In this document: positions 34,040-46,200 of the stretch, in pieces
Layout: every line of letters begins with the position of its first letter
Position numbering within the stretch: the stretch's first letter is position 1
NCBI RefSeq assembly: GCF_950295315.1
Contig: NC_080172.1
Coordinates: 82,975,118 to 83,039,117 of the forward strand
Length of the DNA: 64,000 nt
Direction: 5' to 3'
Origin: Erinaceus europaeus
Taxonomy: Eukaryota; Chordata; Mammalia; Eulipotyphla; Erinaceidae
Translations under genes and position numbers: made by a program
The notes under the pieces: model-generated
Told to the model about the DNA's origin: nothing
What the model saw: the letters and a program-made list of their open reading frames with translations, nothing else
Databases searched by the model: none

Positions 34040-35875
34040 TAGAGAAACTGCTCTGTGGTATTGTGCATGAAACAAGTCCCGTGTCCTTATTCTCTGGTGC
34101 TGCATAAAAATAGCAACAAAAAGCAAATGTTCCATGTTTTTAATGAAACATAGTGGGTCTGAAACAAAATGGACCATAACGAAACACCTTTTTTCTTTCT
34201 CAAGAGAAATAATTTAACCTGTTTTTTTTTTTAAAGCACTAAATAAATATATAAACCATATTTTGTTTTGTACAGCCAAAGAAAATTTTCAAGAATATCC
34301 CTTTCCTAGGAAAGTTGGAGGTAAAACATGTAGAGGTCATGGCTGCTCACAGGAAGACCTGTTCATTTTATCGCTTTTGCAGTGAGATGACCACTGATTG
34401 CTATGGAGACGCTGATTGCTGTGGTCATTACTGGGCTAGCCTAGTCACCTGTAAGGTGACTGTGCTATTATCCACTAAATTTAACTCCCCTAATTGTCAG
34501 AACTTGCTTGTTTGTAGAAGTGCATGGACTCTGTTTTATTTATTTTTAATTTTTTATTAAGGAGTATGTTGTTTAGACTGTACTAAAGTCTCCCTTAGCT
34601 CAATTGGACTAATTCTCATTAATTATATGCGGTGCTCAAGCCAAATGACACAATTTGACTTTATAGCATGGCAAACAATTTTAAGAAAGGCTGCTTAATG
34701 ATCGTCTTTTTTTTTTTTTTTTTAAGATTGGCCTTTTTTTTTTTTGCTTTTTTTCTTTTGGTTTTGATCATAATTGCATCATTACCTTTTGTTTTTGAAT
34801 GGATGGTAGTTTGTGGTCTTCCGACTTAAGCTGAGCAAACACATGTCATCATAATCCAGGGGTCACCTGGGGTATTGTGGTTTGTGTCGCATGCCATCAT
34901 TTTTCTTTGAGTTGCTGTGACTTGTTTTCTATAAGGAATGAACTTTCTAGAGTATAGACTTTCACAGTCTGCATTTTTTCAAGATAAAAAATGTCCGTCT
35001 GAGGTAGATACTCTCTGTCATCTTAATTTACATTGTTCTGTCATAGAAGTCATTGCACTTTGGCTTACAAGTACTGTTAAACATTTATATGCTGTTATGA
35101 CGCACTTCATGATTTACATAAGAGCGGTAGAGCCAAAGCTCAGGTAAGCAGTACAGGTCTTAGGATTTCTGTAGGTTGGATTATGTTAATTCATAGTTGA
35201 TTCTTAAGATTACTTTTTATCTACTTTAAAAAAAAAAACTTCTTAAACAAAACAATTATCCTACCTGTAATTAAAATCTTCCCACTGGCCCTTTCTGTAA
35301 TGTCAACACATCCCTAGGTAGTTATTCTCTTCTGTTTGTAATAAGCCTTGGCCAATATTTTCCCCTTGTTTCACATCAAATGTTCATTAGGCTGAATACT
35401 TGTGAGATTAGAGACTGGGCTTCTGCTCCCCATGTTATCACACTATCCAGCACTTTGCTTGACATCCAATACTTGCTCAGTTCATGCTAATAGAAGCAAC
35501 TAAACTTTCTTCAGCCACAATATTCTAGTTTTTTTGTGTTTAGCAAACTCATTGCCTATGTATTACATTTACTTTATAGGTATGTTTTGTTGGACTTGAA
35601 TACTGTTTGAAGTGTTTGAATTTATCAACAACATTTATAATTTGTGAAAAATCGAATAACTCGGGATATCTGAATTTCAAATATTGTGGATGGATTTCTT
35701 GCATAAAAACATCAGGCTAGAAACTAGATCTGCTCTGGATAGGGTGTTCTTTTCTCATTTGCCAACTGACCCACTTCGGAGTCTTGGCCCCTCAAAGAGC
35801 ATCTGAATTGGGAATCTTTGGAATGAGTTTACCAAATTATAATACAATTTTCTGTGGAATCTGGGGACATGTATT
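34040..35875. other. Repeat-poor intronic island
   Basis: About 1.8 kb with almost no recent retroposons. It includes a possible L2 end at 35405-35490 and a cryptic exon-like segment at 34383-34450. A candidate for conserved non-coding function, though conservation cannot be seen here. Confidence 0.5.
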
Positions 35876-35879
35876 TTTT

Positions 35880-36047
35880 TAAATTTCTTTATTGTGGGTT
35901 TATTCTTTATTCTTTATTAATGGTTTATAGTCAACAGTAAAATACAATAGTTTGTATATGCATAAAATTTCCACATAACAATACAACCCCCACTAGGTCC
36001 TCCTTTGCCATCATGTTCTAGGACCTGAACCTCCACCCCCCCAAAAA
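35880..36047 (-). mobile_element. L1 3'-end fragment (antisense)
   Basis: 'aatttccacataacaatac', 'cccccactaggtcctcc', 'catcatgttctaggacc' as at 28003. Confidence 0.75.
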
Positions 36048-36373
36048 AAAATATATATATATATAAAATATGGTTTAAAAGGTATATGATCTGATTTGGA
36101 GTTCCTGAGAGAATTAAAAAAAATTTTTTTGGTGGGCTACTTGACTAAGATACACAATGTTTTAGAATTCATATAGAATATTTCCAGGGATGGGACCAGT
36201 CACATTTCTATGCTATTTCTCCAAAACTGAGTAATACCTTAAGGTTTCAGTATGTGGTTCTTAGACCAGTAGTGTCAACATCACCTAGGATCTTGTTACA
36301 AAACTCCTACTTACCCCCCTGAATCAGAGACTCTGATTTTAATAAGCCCCTCCAAATGATTAACTCGTTTCTT

Positions 36374-39198
36374 TCTTTCTTTTTTTTTTTATTTAAGAAA
36401 GGATTAATTAACAAAACCATAGGGTAGGAGGGGTACAACTCCACACAATTCCCACCGCCCAATCTCCATATCCCACCCCCTCCCCCGATAGCTTTCCCAT
36501 TCTCCATCCCTCTGGGAGCATGGACCCAGGGTCATTGTGGGTTGCAGAAGGTGGAAGGTCTGGCTTCTGTAATTGCTTCCCCGCTGAACATGGGCGTTGA
36601 CTGGTCGGCCCATACTCCCAGTCTGCCTCTCTCTTTCCCTAGTAGGGTGGGGCTCTGGGGAAGCTGAGCTCCAGGACATATTGGTGGGGTCTTCAATCCA
36701 GGGAAGCCTGGCCGGCATCCTGATGACACCTGGAACCTGGTGACTGAAAAGAGAGTTAACATACAAAGCCAAACAAATTGTTGAGCAATCATGAACCCAA
36801 AGCTTGGAAAAGTGGAGAGGAAGTATTAGTGAGGTACTCACTGCAAACTCTAGTGTACTTCTGCTTTCTTACTTTGGTGCCATACTCCAAACTCAGTCAA
36901 TTTCTGCTTTGTGTTTCTACTTCTTTTTTTTTTTTTTTTGCATGCATAACATTCCCCAGATTCCCATTTAACAATATAACCCCCACTATTTCATTCATCA
37001 TTTTTCATGGACCTGTATTCTCCCCACCCACCCACCCACCCCCGAGTCTTTTACTTTGGTGTAATACTCCAATTCCATTTCAGGTTCGACTTGTGTTTTC
37101 TTTTCTAATCTTGTTTTTCAACTTCGGCCTGAGAGTGAGATCATCCCATATTCATCCTTCTGTTTCTGACTTATTTCACTCAACATGATTTTTTCAAGGT
37201 CCATCCAAGATCGGCTGAAAACGGTGAAGTCACCATTTTTTACAGCTGAGTAGTATTCCATTGTGTATATATACCACAACTTGGTCAGCCACTCATCTGT
37301 TGTTGGACACCTGGGTTGCTTCCAGGTTTTGGCTATTACAAATTGTGCTGCCAAGAACATATGTGTACACAGATCTTTTTGGATGGATGTGTTGGGTTCC
37401 TTAGGATATATCCCCAGGAGGGGAATTGCAGGGTCATAGGGTAGGTCCATTTCTCGCCTTCTGAGAGTTCTCCAGACTGTTCTCCACAGAGGTTGGACCA
37501 ATTGACATTCCCACCAGCAGTGCAGGAGGGTTCCTTTGACCCCACACCCTCTCCAGCATTTGCTGCTGTTACCTTTTCTGATGTATGACATTCTCACAGG
37601 AGTGAAGTGATATCTCATTGTTGTCTTGATTTGCATTTCTCTGACAATCAGAGACTTGGAGCATTTTTTCATGTGTTTCTCAGCCTTTTGGATCTCTTCT
37701 GTGGTGAATATTCTGTCCAAGTCCTCCCCCTATTTTTGGATGGGGTTATTTGTTGTCTTGTGGTTGAGTCTGGCAAGCTCTTTATATATGTTGGTTATTA
37801 AACTCTTATCTGATGTATGGCATGTAAAGATCTTCTCCCATTCTGTGAGGGGTCTCTTGATTTGGGTAGTGGTTTCTTTTGCTGTGCAGAAGCTTTTTAA
37901 TTTGATGTAGTCCCATAGGTTTATACTTGCCTTAGTCTTCCTTGTAATTGGATTCGTTTCATTGAAAATGTCTTTAAAATTTATGCGGAAAAAAGTTCTT
38001 CCAATATTTTCTTCTAAGTATCTGATAGTTTCTGGTGTAACATCCAAGTCCTTGATCCACTTGGAATTTACTTTTGTATTTGGTGAAATACAGTGATTCA
38101 GTTTCATTCTTCTGCATGTTTCAACCCATTGTTTCCAACACCATTTGTTGAAGAGACTCTGCTTCCCCCATATAATAGTCTGGGCCCCTTTGTCAAAGAT
38201 TAGATGTCCATACGTGTGGGGCCTCATTTCTGGGCTCTCAATTCTATTCCACTGGTCAGTGTGTCTGTTCATGTTCCAGTACCAAGCAGTTTTGATGACA
38301 ATGGCCCTATAATACAGTTTGAGATCTGGCAGTGTGATGCCTCCGGTTCTGTTCTTTTTTCTCAAGATTGTTTTGGCAATTCTAGGTCTTTTCTGGTTCC
38401 AGATAAACATTTGTAGCATTTTTTCTATTCTCCTAAAAAATATGCTTGGTATCTTGATGGGGATAGCATTAAATTTGTAGATGGCTCTGGGTAATATATT
38501 CATTTTGATGATGTTAATTCTTCCAACCCATGAACATGGAATATCTTTCCACTTCTTTGTGTATTTTTCAATTTCTTTGAGTAGTGACTCATAATTTTCA
38601 GTATACAAGTCTTTCACTTCTTTGGTTAGGTTTATTCCTAGATATTTTATTGTTTTTGTTGCTATAGAAAAAGGAACTGATTTCTGGATTTCAATTTCTT
38701 CTAACTTAGTATTTGCATAGAGGAATGCCACTGACTTTTGAATGTTAATTTTATAGCCTGACACATTACTGTATTGCCTGATGATTTCCAAAAGCTTCTT
38801 GCTGGATTCCTTAGTTTTTTCCATGTATACTATCATGTCATCTGCAAATAAGGAGAGTTTGACTTCTTCTCTTCCAATCTGTATGCCTTTAATTCCTTGC
38901 TCCTGCCTGATTGCTATGGCAAGAACTTCCAACACTATGTTGAATAGTAATGGTGATAGTGGGCAGCCCTGTCTAGTACCTGATCTGAGGGGAAATGCTT
39001 CCAGTTTTTCACCATTGAGTATGATGTTGGCTGTAGGTTTGCTATATATAGACTCCACTATCTTCAGGAATTTTCCATCTATTCCCATTTTTTGTAGTGT
39101 TTTGATCATAAAGGGATGTTGTATTTTGTCAAAGGCTTTCTCTGCATCTATTGATATGACCATGTGGTTTTTGGTCTTGCTTTTGTTGATGTGGTGGA
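36374..39198 (-). mobile_element. 5'-truncated LINE-1 with perfect TSD
   Basis: A 2.8-kb L1 antisense to CDC14A. A 15-bp perfect TSD, attaactcgtttctt, flanks it at 36359-36373 and 39199-39213. The poly-A end (T run with TTTC units) lies at 36374-36391. The 3' UTR spans about 36392-37117 and ORF2 the rest. The 5' end is cut within the reverse transcriptase. Two sequence tracts in the 3' UTR (a T run near 36925 and (ACCC)n near 37027) look like slippage. Confidence 0.95.
37118..39198 (-). pseudogene. L1 ORF2 3' part (reverse transcriptase and C-terminal domain), one in-frame stop
   Basis: ORF2 encodes the L1 endonuclease and reverse transcriptase. This fragment lacks the endonuclease and the first part of the RT. 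It keeps the palm, with the FADD catalytic motif about 105 residues after the first Met, then a thumb region and a Cys-rich C-terminal segment (CWRGCG...HCWW spacing). Reading is continuous from 39198 down to 37118 except for a TAG at 37730-37732, where L1 normally has Trp after 'NPIQK'. That is a single G-to-A change. About 680 codons remain. The near-intact frame indicates a young insertion from a recently active family. It cannot make a working protein because of the 5' truncation. Confidence 0.93.
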
Positions 39199-39361
39199 AT
39201 TAACTCGTTTCTTAAAGGATGACACGATACCAATAATGTAATGTAATTTAGGTGATGGTTTAATTTTTTTCTAACATGCTAAGTAACATAGACCACATCA
39301 ATTTAAATTATGAACCATGAAGCTTGTTATGGTTGTGCAATTGAAATTTATAGAAATGATC

Positions 39362-39560
39362 ATAGGGGTCAGGTGGTGATGCATCTGGTTGAGTACACAT
39401 GCTACAGTGTGCAAGGGCCTAAGTTCAAGTCCCTACACCCCACCTGCAGGGGGAAAGCTTCACGAGTGGGGAAGCAGTGCTGCAAATGGTTCTCTGTCTC
39501 CCTCTCTACTTCTCCCTTCTCTTGATTTCTCTCTGTCTCTATCCAATAAATAAAATATTA
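39362..39560 (+). mobile_element. SINE-D
   Basis: 'ggggtcaggtggtgatgcatctgg', 'aagttcaagtccc', 'gggggaaagcttcacgagtgg', 'ctctatccaataaataaa'. Confidence 0.9.
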
Positions 39561-39569
39561 AATTATTTT

Positions 39570-39755
39570 ATTTTTTAATTCTATTTTTTTATTAGAGACA
39601 GACAGAAATTGAGAGGGGAAGAAGGTGAGAGAGAGGGAGAGAGACATCTGCAGTCCTGCTGTACCACTTGTGAAGCTTTCCCCCTGCAGGTGGAGACTGG
39701 AGGCTTGAATCTGGATCCTTGTACATTGTGACATGTGAGCCACCACCTGGCCCCA
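39570..39755 (-). mobile_element. SINE-D, inverted next to the previous copy
   Basis: 'ttattagagacagacag', 'gctttccccctgcaggtgg', 'gaggcttgaatctgg', 'ccaccacctggcccc'. With 39362-39560 it forms an inverted SINE-D pair separated by about 20 bp. Confidence 0.9.
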
Positions 39756-39779
39756 AATATTAAAAAAAATAAAAAAATA

Positions 39780-40572
39780 AAATAGAAGTGATCAAGCTCA
39801 ATGAGAAAATTCTATTTGCCATGCTTGATTGGGAGGGTCTTTTTGTTTCCTGGTTTATATACTCTTGGTAAAAGTAGCCATAGTTGCACCCATTCTATTT
39901 TACTTGACCCAGGAACTTTGACTTGGGAATCATTCTGTGTCTGTCACACATGATGCAGTGTGGCAAGTGACCAATAGGTGTTAGCTGTTGTAGTTGTTGT
40001 TACTATAAAGTCCTAGCTTGGTCCATTTACTATAAGAAGGTCCAGTAGTTTCTATGTCCCAGTTTCCTGGTGGAAATGTAAAATATAGTGTAGAATCCTG
40101 GAGCAGGTTACAATTTGTAATGAATCTTGTGCAGCCTTCCTGCAGAACAGGCAAATAGTATGAAAGTTTTAGAATTCTCTTTCTTTCATTCTCCTTTATA
40201 TTTTAAACTACATGGAGTTGATTTTTACCAGTTTCTAACTTTACTTTGCAGCTTATTGTATATAGTCTTTTTGTGATCTCTGAACCTCACATGTAAAGTA
40301 AAGTGATCTGTAATAGCGCAGCATTACCTAATTTACTGAAAACCAGTAGTGATGCTAGAGTTTTGCAAGTATTCTCTGAGAAGGGACTGGCCAGCATTAC
40401 AATCCACAGAGGAGCCAGACCATAGTAAGAACAAAATAGCTCTTCTTTTGGAGACATGAAGTTCTCCTGTTACTAGGAGTTGATCTGAGAAAAATACATG
40501 TCTCATTCATGAGTCTATTGTCTTTCGAATGTGCCTTTATTTTCTTGCATACTAAAGTTCTTTCATGAAAGA
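39780..40572. other. Unique intronic sequence
   Basis: About 790 bp with no recent repeat or exon recognised. Confidence 0.45.
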
Positions 40573-40579
40573 TATCAAA

Positions 40580-40738
40580 GGATGAGAAAGATAAGATAGA
40601 TACCTACAGACCTGCTTCACTGCCTGTGAAGTAACTCCCTTACAGGTGGGGAGCTGGGGGCTCGAACTGGGACCTTAACTCTGGTCCTTGCACTTCGCGC
40701 CATGTGTGCTTATTCTACTGCACTATCGCCTGACTCCC
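40580..40738 (-). mobile_element. SINE-A, 3'-truncated
   Basis: Antisense from 'agatagatacctacagacctgc' to head 'gcactatcgcctgactccc'. The tail half is missing. Confidence 0.88.
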
Positions 40739-40834
40739 AAGGGTTAAGTTTTTTGTTCCTCTTAAAGTAGTTCAGCTATCACTGGCTTCAATGGATAGTA
40801 TTTCTTTTATTAGGATATTTTGATAAAAAAAATA

Positions 40835-41272
40835 AGCAGATCTTTATTATTTATTTACCAGAGCATTGATCAGCTCTGTCCTTTTTTGTAAAGATTTTAA
40901 AAATATTTATTTATTTGTTTTTATTGTTTTGTCCTTGTTTTATTGTTGTAGTTGTTGTTGTTATTGATGTCATCGTTGTTGGATAGGACAGAGAGAAATG
41001 GAGAGAGGAGGCGAAGAGAAAGATAGACACCTGCAAACCTGCTTTACCGTTTGTGAAGTGACTCCCCAGCAGGTGGGGAGCCAGGGGGCTCGAACTGGGA
41101 TCCTCATGCTGGTCCTTGCGCTTTGCACCACGTGGCCTTAACCCGCTGCACTACAGCCTGACGCCCTGATCAGCTCTGTTTTATGGTGGTGAGGGAGATT
41201 GGACCTGAGACTTAAGAGCCTCAGGCATGAGAGTCTTTTTGCTTTACTATTATGCTATCTACCCTGTCCAGC
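40835..41272 (-). mobile_element. SINE-B, interrupted at 40880-41166
   Basis: 'tatttaccagagcattgatcagc' before the break, and 'ctgttttatggtggtgagg', 'gagattggacctgag', 'gagcctcaggcatgagag' after it. Confidence 0.85.
40880..41166 (-). mobile_element. SINE-A nested in a SINE-B, with TSD
   Basis: TSD tgatcagctctgt at 40867-40879 and 41167-41179. Full-length antisense short form; head 'gctgcactacagcctgacgcc'. Confidence 0.94.
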
Positions 41273-41354
41273 AGTTCTTTAAAAGAAACATTTAAAAGAA
41301 AAAGAACATTTAAAAGAAAAAGAAACATTAAAAGTTCTTTAAAAGAAAACATTT

Positions 41355-41480
41355 GGGGGCTAACAGGATATGTGCCCCTTCTCCAGTATGAGGTGCCAGG
41401 TTCTGGCCTTAGTGCTACATAGAAACATCATGGCTCCTGGGGGTAATCCCACAGATTGCAGAACATTGCTTGTAAAGTGT
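41355..41480 (+). mobile_element. SINE-B/C-like, degenerate
   Basis: 'gggggctaacaggatatg', 'atgaggtgccaggttctgg', 'gctacatagaaacatcatgg'. Weak tRNA-like resemblance. Confidence 0.4.
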
Positions 41481-41489
41481 AAGTGCTTA

Positions 41490-42720
41490 AAAAAAAAATG
41501 TACACAATGAAAAGAAAGCTTTCTTCAGAATTCTGACCCTTAGCTTCATGGCTCTCATTTGAGAATAGACTTTACATTCTATATATTTTAGAATAAGGGA
41601 CACAAACAAGCATAAACAAAAGGCCATTGTTTGAAAGAACAGTCATATGAGTTTATCAGTTCTGGTGAGTGGATTTTTCAAAATGAATTTAATTCCACAT
41701 GGTTAAATGACAACATTAGTTATGAAATCTACATACCTTTGTAGAAAAGAACATCAAAACAGATCATCTAGACTTGAGGTTATCGTCTTGATTATTTCTG
41801 CCCCACAGGTGTTTTAGTTTAGGGAGCCAGGAAATGTAAATAATGAAAAGCTGAGAGCCAGAAGAACTATCTAGTCATGATGTCCAGTCTGAGGTTGTGC
41901 TTATCAGAGTCCTGACCCACATAATACAGATGTCAGGTGTTTGGGATTCAGAACCCTTAAGAGACACTTGGTTCTTACTAGCCCTGACTTCTCTTTTTAC
42001 TAAATCAGGTATATAATGGAGAACAATGGTGACAAAAAGCTAAATAAATAAGGTATAAAAAGAAGAAAATGTCAGGTTAAGGAAACAAGTCAACCTGTAA
42101 GAGCACAAGATTTTATCTTTAAAACCAGAAACCCCAGGTTTAAGCAACAGCACCACCATATGCTGGAGCTGAAGAGTGCCTTGTTATCTCTTTCATTCTT
42201 GTAAAAACAAATTAACAAAACAAAAAGGGTATGCCCTGGCTGACGGTAGTTCCACACTGGCAAAGCAGGGTGATAAGACTTTAAATGACTTCATTGTATC
42301 AACTTTATTTAGAGTTTTATTGAATAAAATGTCATTTTTTTTCCTTGTAGAAAATAGGATAAAAAAGGTATAGTTGAGTTCTGTTTACATTTTTATAGGG
42401 ACTATAAAAGCAGAGATTCTCTGTGGAATGTGGTCACAATGTAAGACAGAAAAAACTACTTTTATAGCCTGGAAACATTTGTAGGCAAATATTAAAATGT
42501 ACTTTGTGCTTGTACTTTGAAGACCAGTTGTTAAAATCTTTAGTTGTTTTGATATAGGTGGGAATGGTACTCCTCCTGGTCTATACTCAACATTCATTAA
42601 GTTCTGCTAGTGTTCTTACTGTTTTTATTTACTTTTGATGAACAGTTTGGTTTCACTTCAATAGAGCTTTTTATTTGTACACTCCTTTTTATGCTTAGAA
42701 TAGATATAACATTGCCACAT
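41490..42720. other. Intronic sequence with one weak SINE-B-like patch
   Basis: Mostly unique. 42105-42200 ('cctgtaagagcacaag', 'ccaggtttaagcaac', 'caccatatgctggagctgaag') resembles an old sense SINE-B. No exon found. Confidence 0.4.
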
Positions 42721-42726
42721 TGCTTT

Positions 42727-42890
42727 TTAAAAAAAATTTTATTTCTAAAATGGAAACACGGACAAAACCATAGGATAAGAGGGGTTACAGTTCCCACCAC
42801 CAGAACGCTGTATCCCATCCCCTTCCCTGATAGCTTTCCTATTCTTTAACTCTCTGGGAGTATGGACCCAGGGTCATTATGGGGTGCATA
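42727..42890 (-). mobile_element. L1 3'-end fragment (antisense)
   Basis: 'gacaaaaccataggataagagggg', 'gtatcccatccccttccctgatagc', 'tctctgggagtatggaccc' match the L1 3' UTR at 36411-36530. Confidence 0.85.
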
Positions 42891-42964
42891 ATAGAATGCT
42901 TCACTATATATCATATTGCATTATGGGGTTTACATAGTGGAATGCTTCACCATATATCATATTG
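42876..42964 (+). repeat. Tandem duplication, 2 x 44-45 bp
   Basis: Copies at 42876-42919 and 42920-42964 share 'attatggggt' and 'gaatgcttcac.atatatcatattg' with a few differences. It starts within the L1 fragment end. Confidence 0.8.
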
Positions 42965-43500
42965 TCTGAAAAACAGCAGGTGCTTAATAGTTATTTGAAT
43001 CCATGAATTTAGTTTATGAATATATTATATTCAGATGCTTGCTGATATGACCCTTCTGATAGTTCATTTTTTCCCATCAGCCATTTACTCTCAGATAATT
43101 AAAAGCATTCTAGGAATAAAATATTAATATTAGTTCTTAATGTAGACATTTACAAAATTTAGAGAAGAAAATAGACTGGCTGACATATTTAAAACACACA
43201 ATATAAAATGAAAAGTACAGAAAACCTTTCTGGGAGTAGAGGTCATTTGCAGGGGATGTAAAGTGGGTGAGTACAGATAAGTTAATGAGTAAAACTTCAA
43301 AAATGACTGTTAGTAAACATTTCAATAGTTACTTATCATTTGTATCTGGCTCTTTTCTCGGAGAAAAGCATATTCATTATATTTTCAAACTCCCCCCCAC
43401 CCCCGTCAAGTGTCATTGAAATTAAAGTTGCAAGTTATTAAATTCCTTTGATTGTGACACATGTTTGAGATGTTTATCTTCTGCAAATTTCAATATTTAT
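42965..43500. other. Unique intronic sequence upstream of exon 4
   Basis: AT-rich, no recent repeat. 42966-43015 resembles an L2 3' end ('gcaggtgcttaatagttatttgaat'). Confidence 0.4.
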
Positions 43501-43535
43501 TGTCTCCATGGTTACGCTCTTTTATTCTCTTCTAG

Positions 43536-43640
<105 letters not shown>

Positions 43641-43824
43641 TAATGATCATTTCCTGTAATCAGGTCAATGGAATACTAGCATTGTCGAATAAAATCCAGG
43701 GCTTTTTTTTTTTTTTTAGTGGAATTGAGAGGTAATGAGATTATTAGCATCTTTGGAACTGATCTGGAAAGGAGGGTGTGGACTACTGTCAAAAGACTGT
43801 TTACTTGAGGACTTTATTTTCTGT

Positions 43825-43990
43825 TTAAAAATTCTTTATTTACTTTGATGAGTGAGTGAGATAGAGAGACACAGATGCCAGAGCAGCACTAACTCTGGTT
43901 TATGTTAATGCCAGAGATTGAACCTGGGACCTCTGGGTTTCAGGCATGTAAGTCCTCTACTCTAGCACACTGAAATATCTCATTGGCCCT
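43825..43990 (-). mobile_element. SINE-B
   Basis: Antisense: 'tttactttgatgagtgagtg', 'gccagagattgaacctggg', 'gtttcaggcatgtaagtcc'. Confidence 0.75.
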
Positions 43991-44129
43991 TGGGTTTTAT
44001 TTTCTTTGTAGCTAACCAGAAACTCTTGCTGCCTCTGTGTGCAGCTTGGAGTTCATTGTTGTGGAGATATTTTAGTAAAAAACACCCAAAAGCTATTTTC
44101 AGGGGGGAAAAAGATTTGGTACAAGATTT

Positions 44130-44324
44130 TTTTTAAAAAAAACATTATTTACTTTTATTTTATTATTGGATAGAGACAGAGAGAAATTGAAGAGTAGAGA
44201 CTGAGATGGAGAGAGACAGAGAGACCACTTATGAAGCTTTCCCCTTGCAGGTGGGAAAAACCCAGGTTACCTGCGCACTGTATTGTATGTGCTTAACCAG
44301 GAGCGTCACTGCCTGGCCCCAAGA
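44130..44324 (-). mobile_element. SINE-D with internal deletion
   Basis: 'ttattggatagagacagag', 'gctttccccttgcaggtgg', 'gcgtcactgcctggcccc'. Confidence 0.85.
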
Positions 44325-44410
44325 TTTTTTTTTAAACTTATTTTTTTATTACTGATTTCATAGAGGTTTAGAACATTATCAAATTGTACCACACTTATGT
44401 AGGGGAAGAT

Positions 44411-44758
44411 TTTTTTTCTTCATCTCCAGGGTTATTGCTGGGGCTTAGTGCCTGCGCTACGAATCCACTGATCCTGGAGGCCATTTTTTTCTTTTTGTTG
44501 CCCTTGTTGTTTATCGTTGTGGTTATTATTATTATTGTTGTTGTTATTGTCATCGTTGTTGGATAGGACAGAGAGAAATGGAGAGAGGAGGGGAAGGCAG
44601 AGAGGAGGAGAGAAAGACAGACACCTGCAGACCTGCATCACTGCTTGTGAAGCAACGCCCCTGCAGGTGGGGAACAGGGGGCTCGAACCGGGATCCCTAT
44701 GCCAGTCCTTGCAATTTGTGCCATGTGTGCTTAACCCACTGTGTTACCGCTCGGCCCC
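44411..44758 (-). mobile_element. SINE-A, long form, with TSD
   Basis: TSD gtaggggaa at 44399-44407 and 44759-44767. 'ttttcttcatctccagggttattgc', 'ccactgatcctggaggcc', 'gctcgaaccgggatcc', head 'gtgttaccgctcggcccc'. Confidence 0.93.
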
Positions 44759-44834
44759 GTAGGGGAAATTTTAAAGGTTGTTGAGGTATTCCTTTTTGGA
44801 GATGAGAGGAAATACTGGTTTGCATGATGACCCC

Positions 44835-44965
44835 CCCGTCCCCGCCCCAACTAGAGCGTTGCTCATCTCTGGCTTATGCTGGTAGTGTTGATTGAACCTG
44901 GGACCTTTTGTGTTTCAGGCATTCTTCTTATTTTTTTTAACATTATGTTATCTCCCCAGCACATG
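44835..44965 (-). mobile_element. SINE-B
   Basis: 'gagcgttgctcatctctggc', 'gattgaacctgggacc', 'tttcaggcattc', 'ttatctccccagc'. Confidence 0.75.
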
Positions 44966-45184
44966 GGGATATTTTGTTGTCACCATCATCTGTCTGTTTA
45001 TTTCTCTATAGTGATTGCAATAAGCAACTTGATTATAAGTCCTGTGTATTACAAACTTTTCTTATAACTCTGGTGCTAGAGGTCAGAAAAAGGGTCTCAC
45101 ATATGAAATCTACTACTAACTTGCCTCCTTGCTCAGCTGTTACTTTATTATTTTATGAAAGAGAGATGATAGAATGATCTTATG

Positions 45185-45306
45185 CAAAGTATTGTAATCC
45201 CATGGAATTTCACTCATAATGTCTTTGTTGCTCTGAGATTGAACCCAGGTCCTTATGCAGTCAGGACACACAACAATGCTTTACTGCTGAACCATCTCCA
45301 TGGCCC
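45185..45306 (-). mobile_element. SINE-like degenerate copy
   Basis: 'gagattgaacccaggtcc', 'ctgctgaaccatctccatgg' resemble the head of a SINE-B/C in antisense. Confidence 0.5.
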
Positions 45307-45446
45307 CTTCTCTTATAACTAGACAGTCCTTTAAAAAATAATCTTGAGTAGAAATTTAATTCTTTGTAAACACTGAAATGTAAATGTGAGTTCCACATGA
45401 AAATGTGTTTATAGGAGTTTTGACAGGACACGGTGGTCTCTCACTA

Positions 45447-45448
45447 CA

Positions 45449-45497
<49 letters not shown>
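45447..45497 (+). repeat. (CA)n microsatellite
   Basis: About 24 CA units with one TA interruption. Confidence 0.93.
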
Positions 45498-45499
<2 letters not shown>

Positions 45500-45509
45500 T
45501 GGCTGGGAA

Positions 45510-45965
45510 GAAATGTTGAATTTATTAGTCATCAAGGCTAAAATGTATTTGCATTCCATTTAGGGATCTGTATGATATCCAGGTAAGAATATGCAAGCTT
45601 AAATTTAGGGAAAAGATGTGTTATTTCCTTTCCTCATGGGGAACAGTCTATGCTTCTCTGAAGCCTGGGAACATACTGCTGTGCGTGACCTTTCAAGGGC
45701 CTCCTTCTGGAGATTTGGATGGAAGAAGGAACCAGTTACTAAGCATCAAACTGCTGTATCAGATTAGAAGCTCTAGGGGAAAAACCCCAGCAGTTTTGTT
45801 GAAAATACTGTCAGCTGTTATAGAGCATGGGCTAGGGATCGTGTCAGACTGAAGTTCAATGGCTGCTCAGTTCAGCCTATCTTTCCCTCTTGATGTGACA
45901 AAAAAAAAAAAACCTACTATAGAACATTCTAGAAATAAAAAATATTAACATGGGTGCTCTCCTTA
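45510..45965. other. Unique intronic sequence
   Basis: No repeat or exon recognised; an A run at 45900-45912. Confidence 0.4.
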
Positions 45966-46004
45966 GTACACAGGGTTATCAGAAAAGTCATGACATATTT
46001 TTCT

Positions 46005-46161
46005 TTTTAAAATTGTATTAGTGATTTAATATTGATTTACAAAATTATGTAATAATGGGTCTAATTCTACACTCTTCCTCCCACCAGAGTTCTGGGTCCT
46101 CATTCACTCCATTGAAAACTGCAGTAGTTCTCCCAAGGTCACAGATATGGGTTGACTATTC

Positions 46162-46200
<39 letters not shown>

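Noticed and set aside
37118..39198. Reverse transcriptase as a functional gene
   Set aside because: 5'-truncated L1 ORF2 with an in-frame stop, poly-A tail and TSD.
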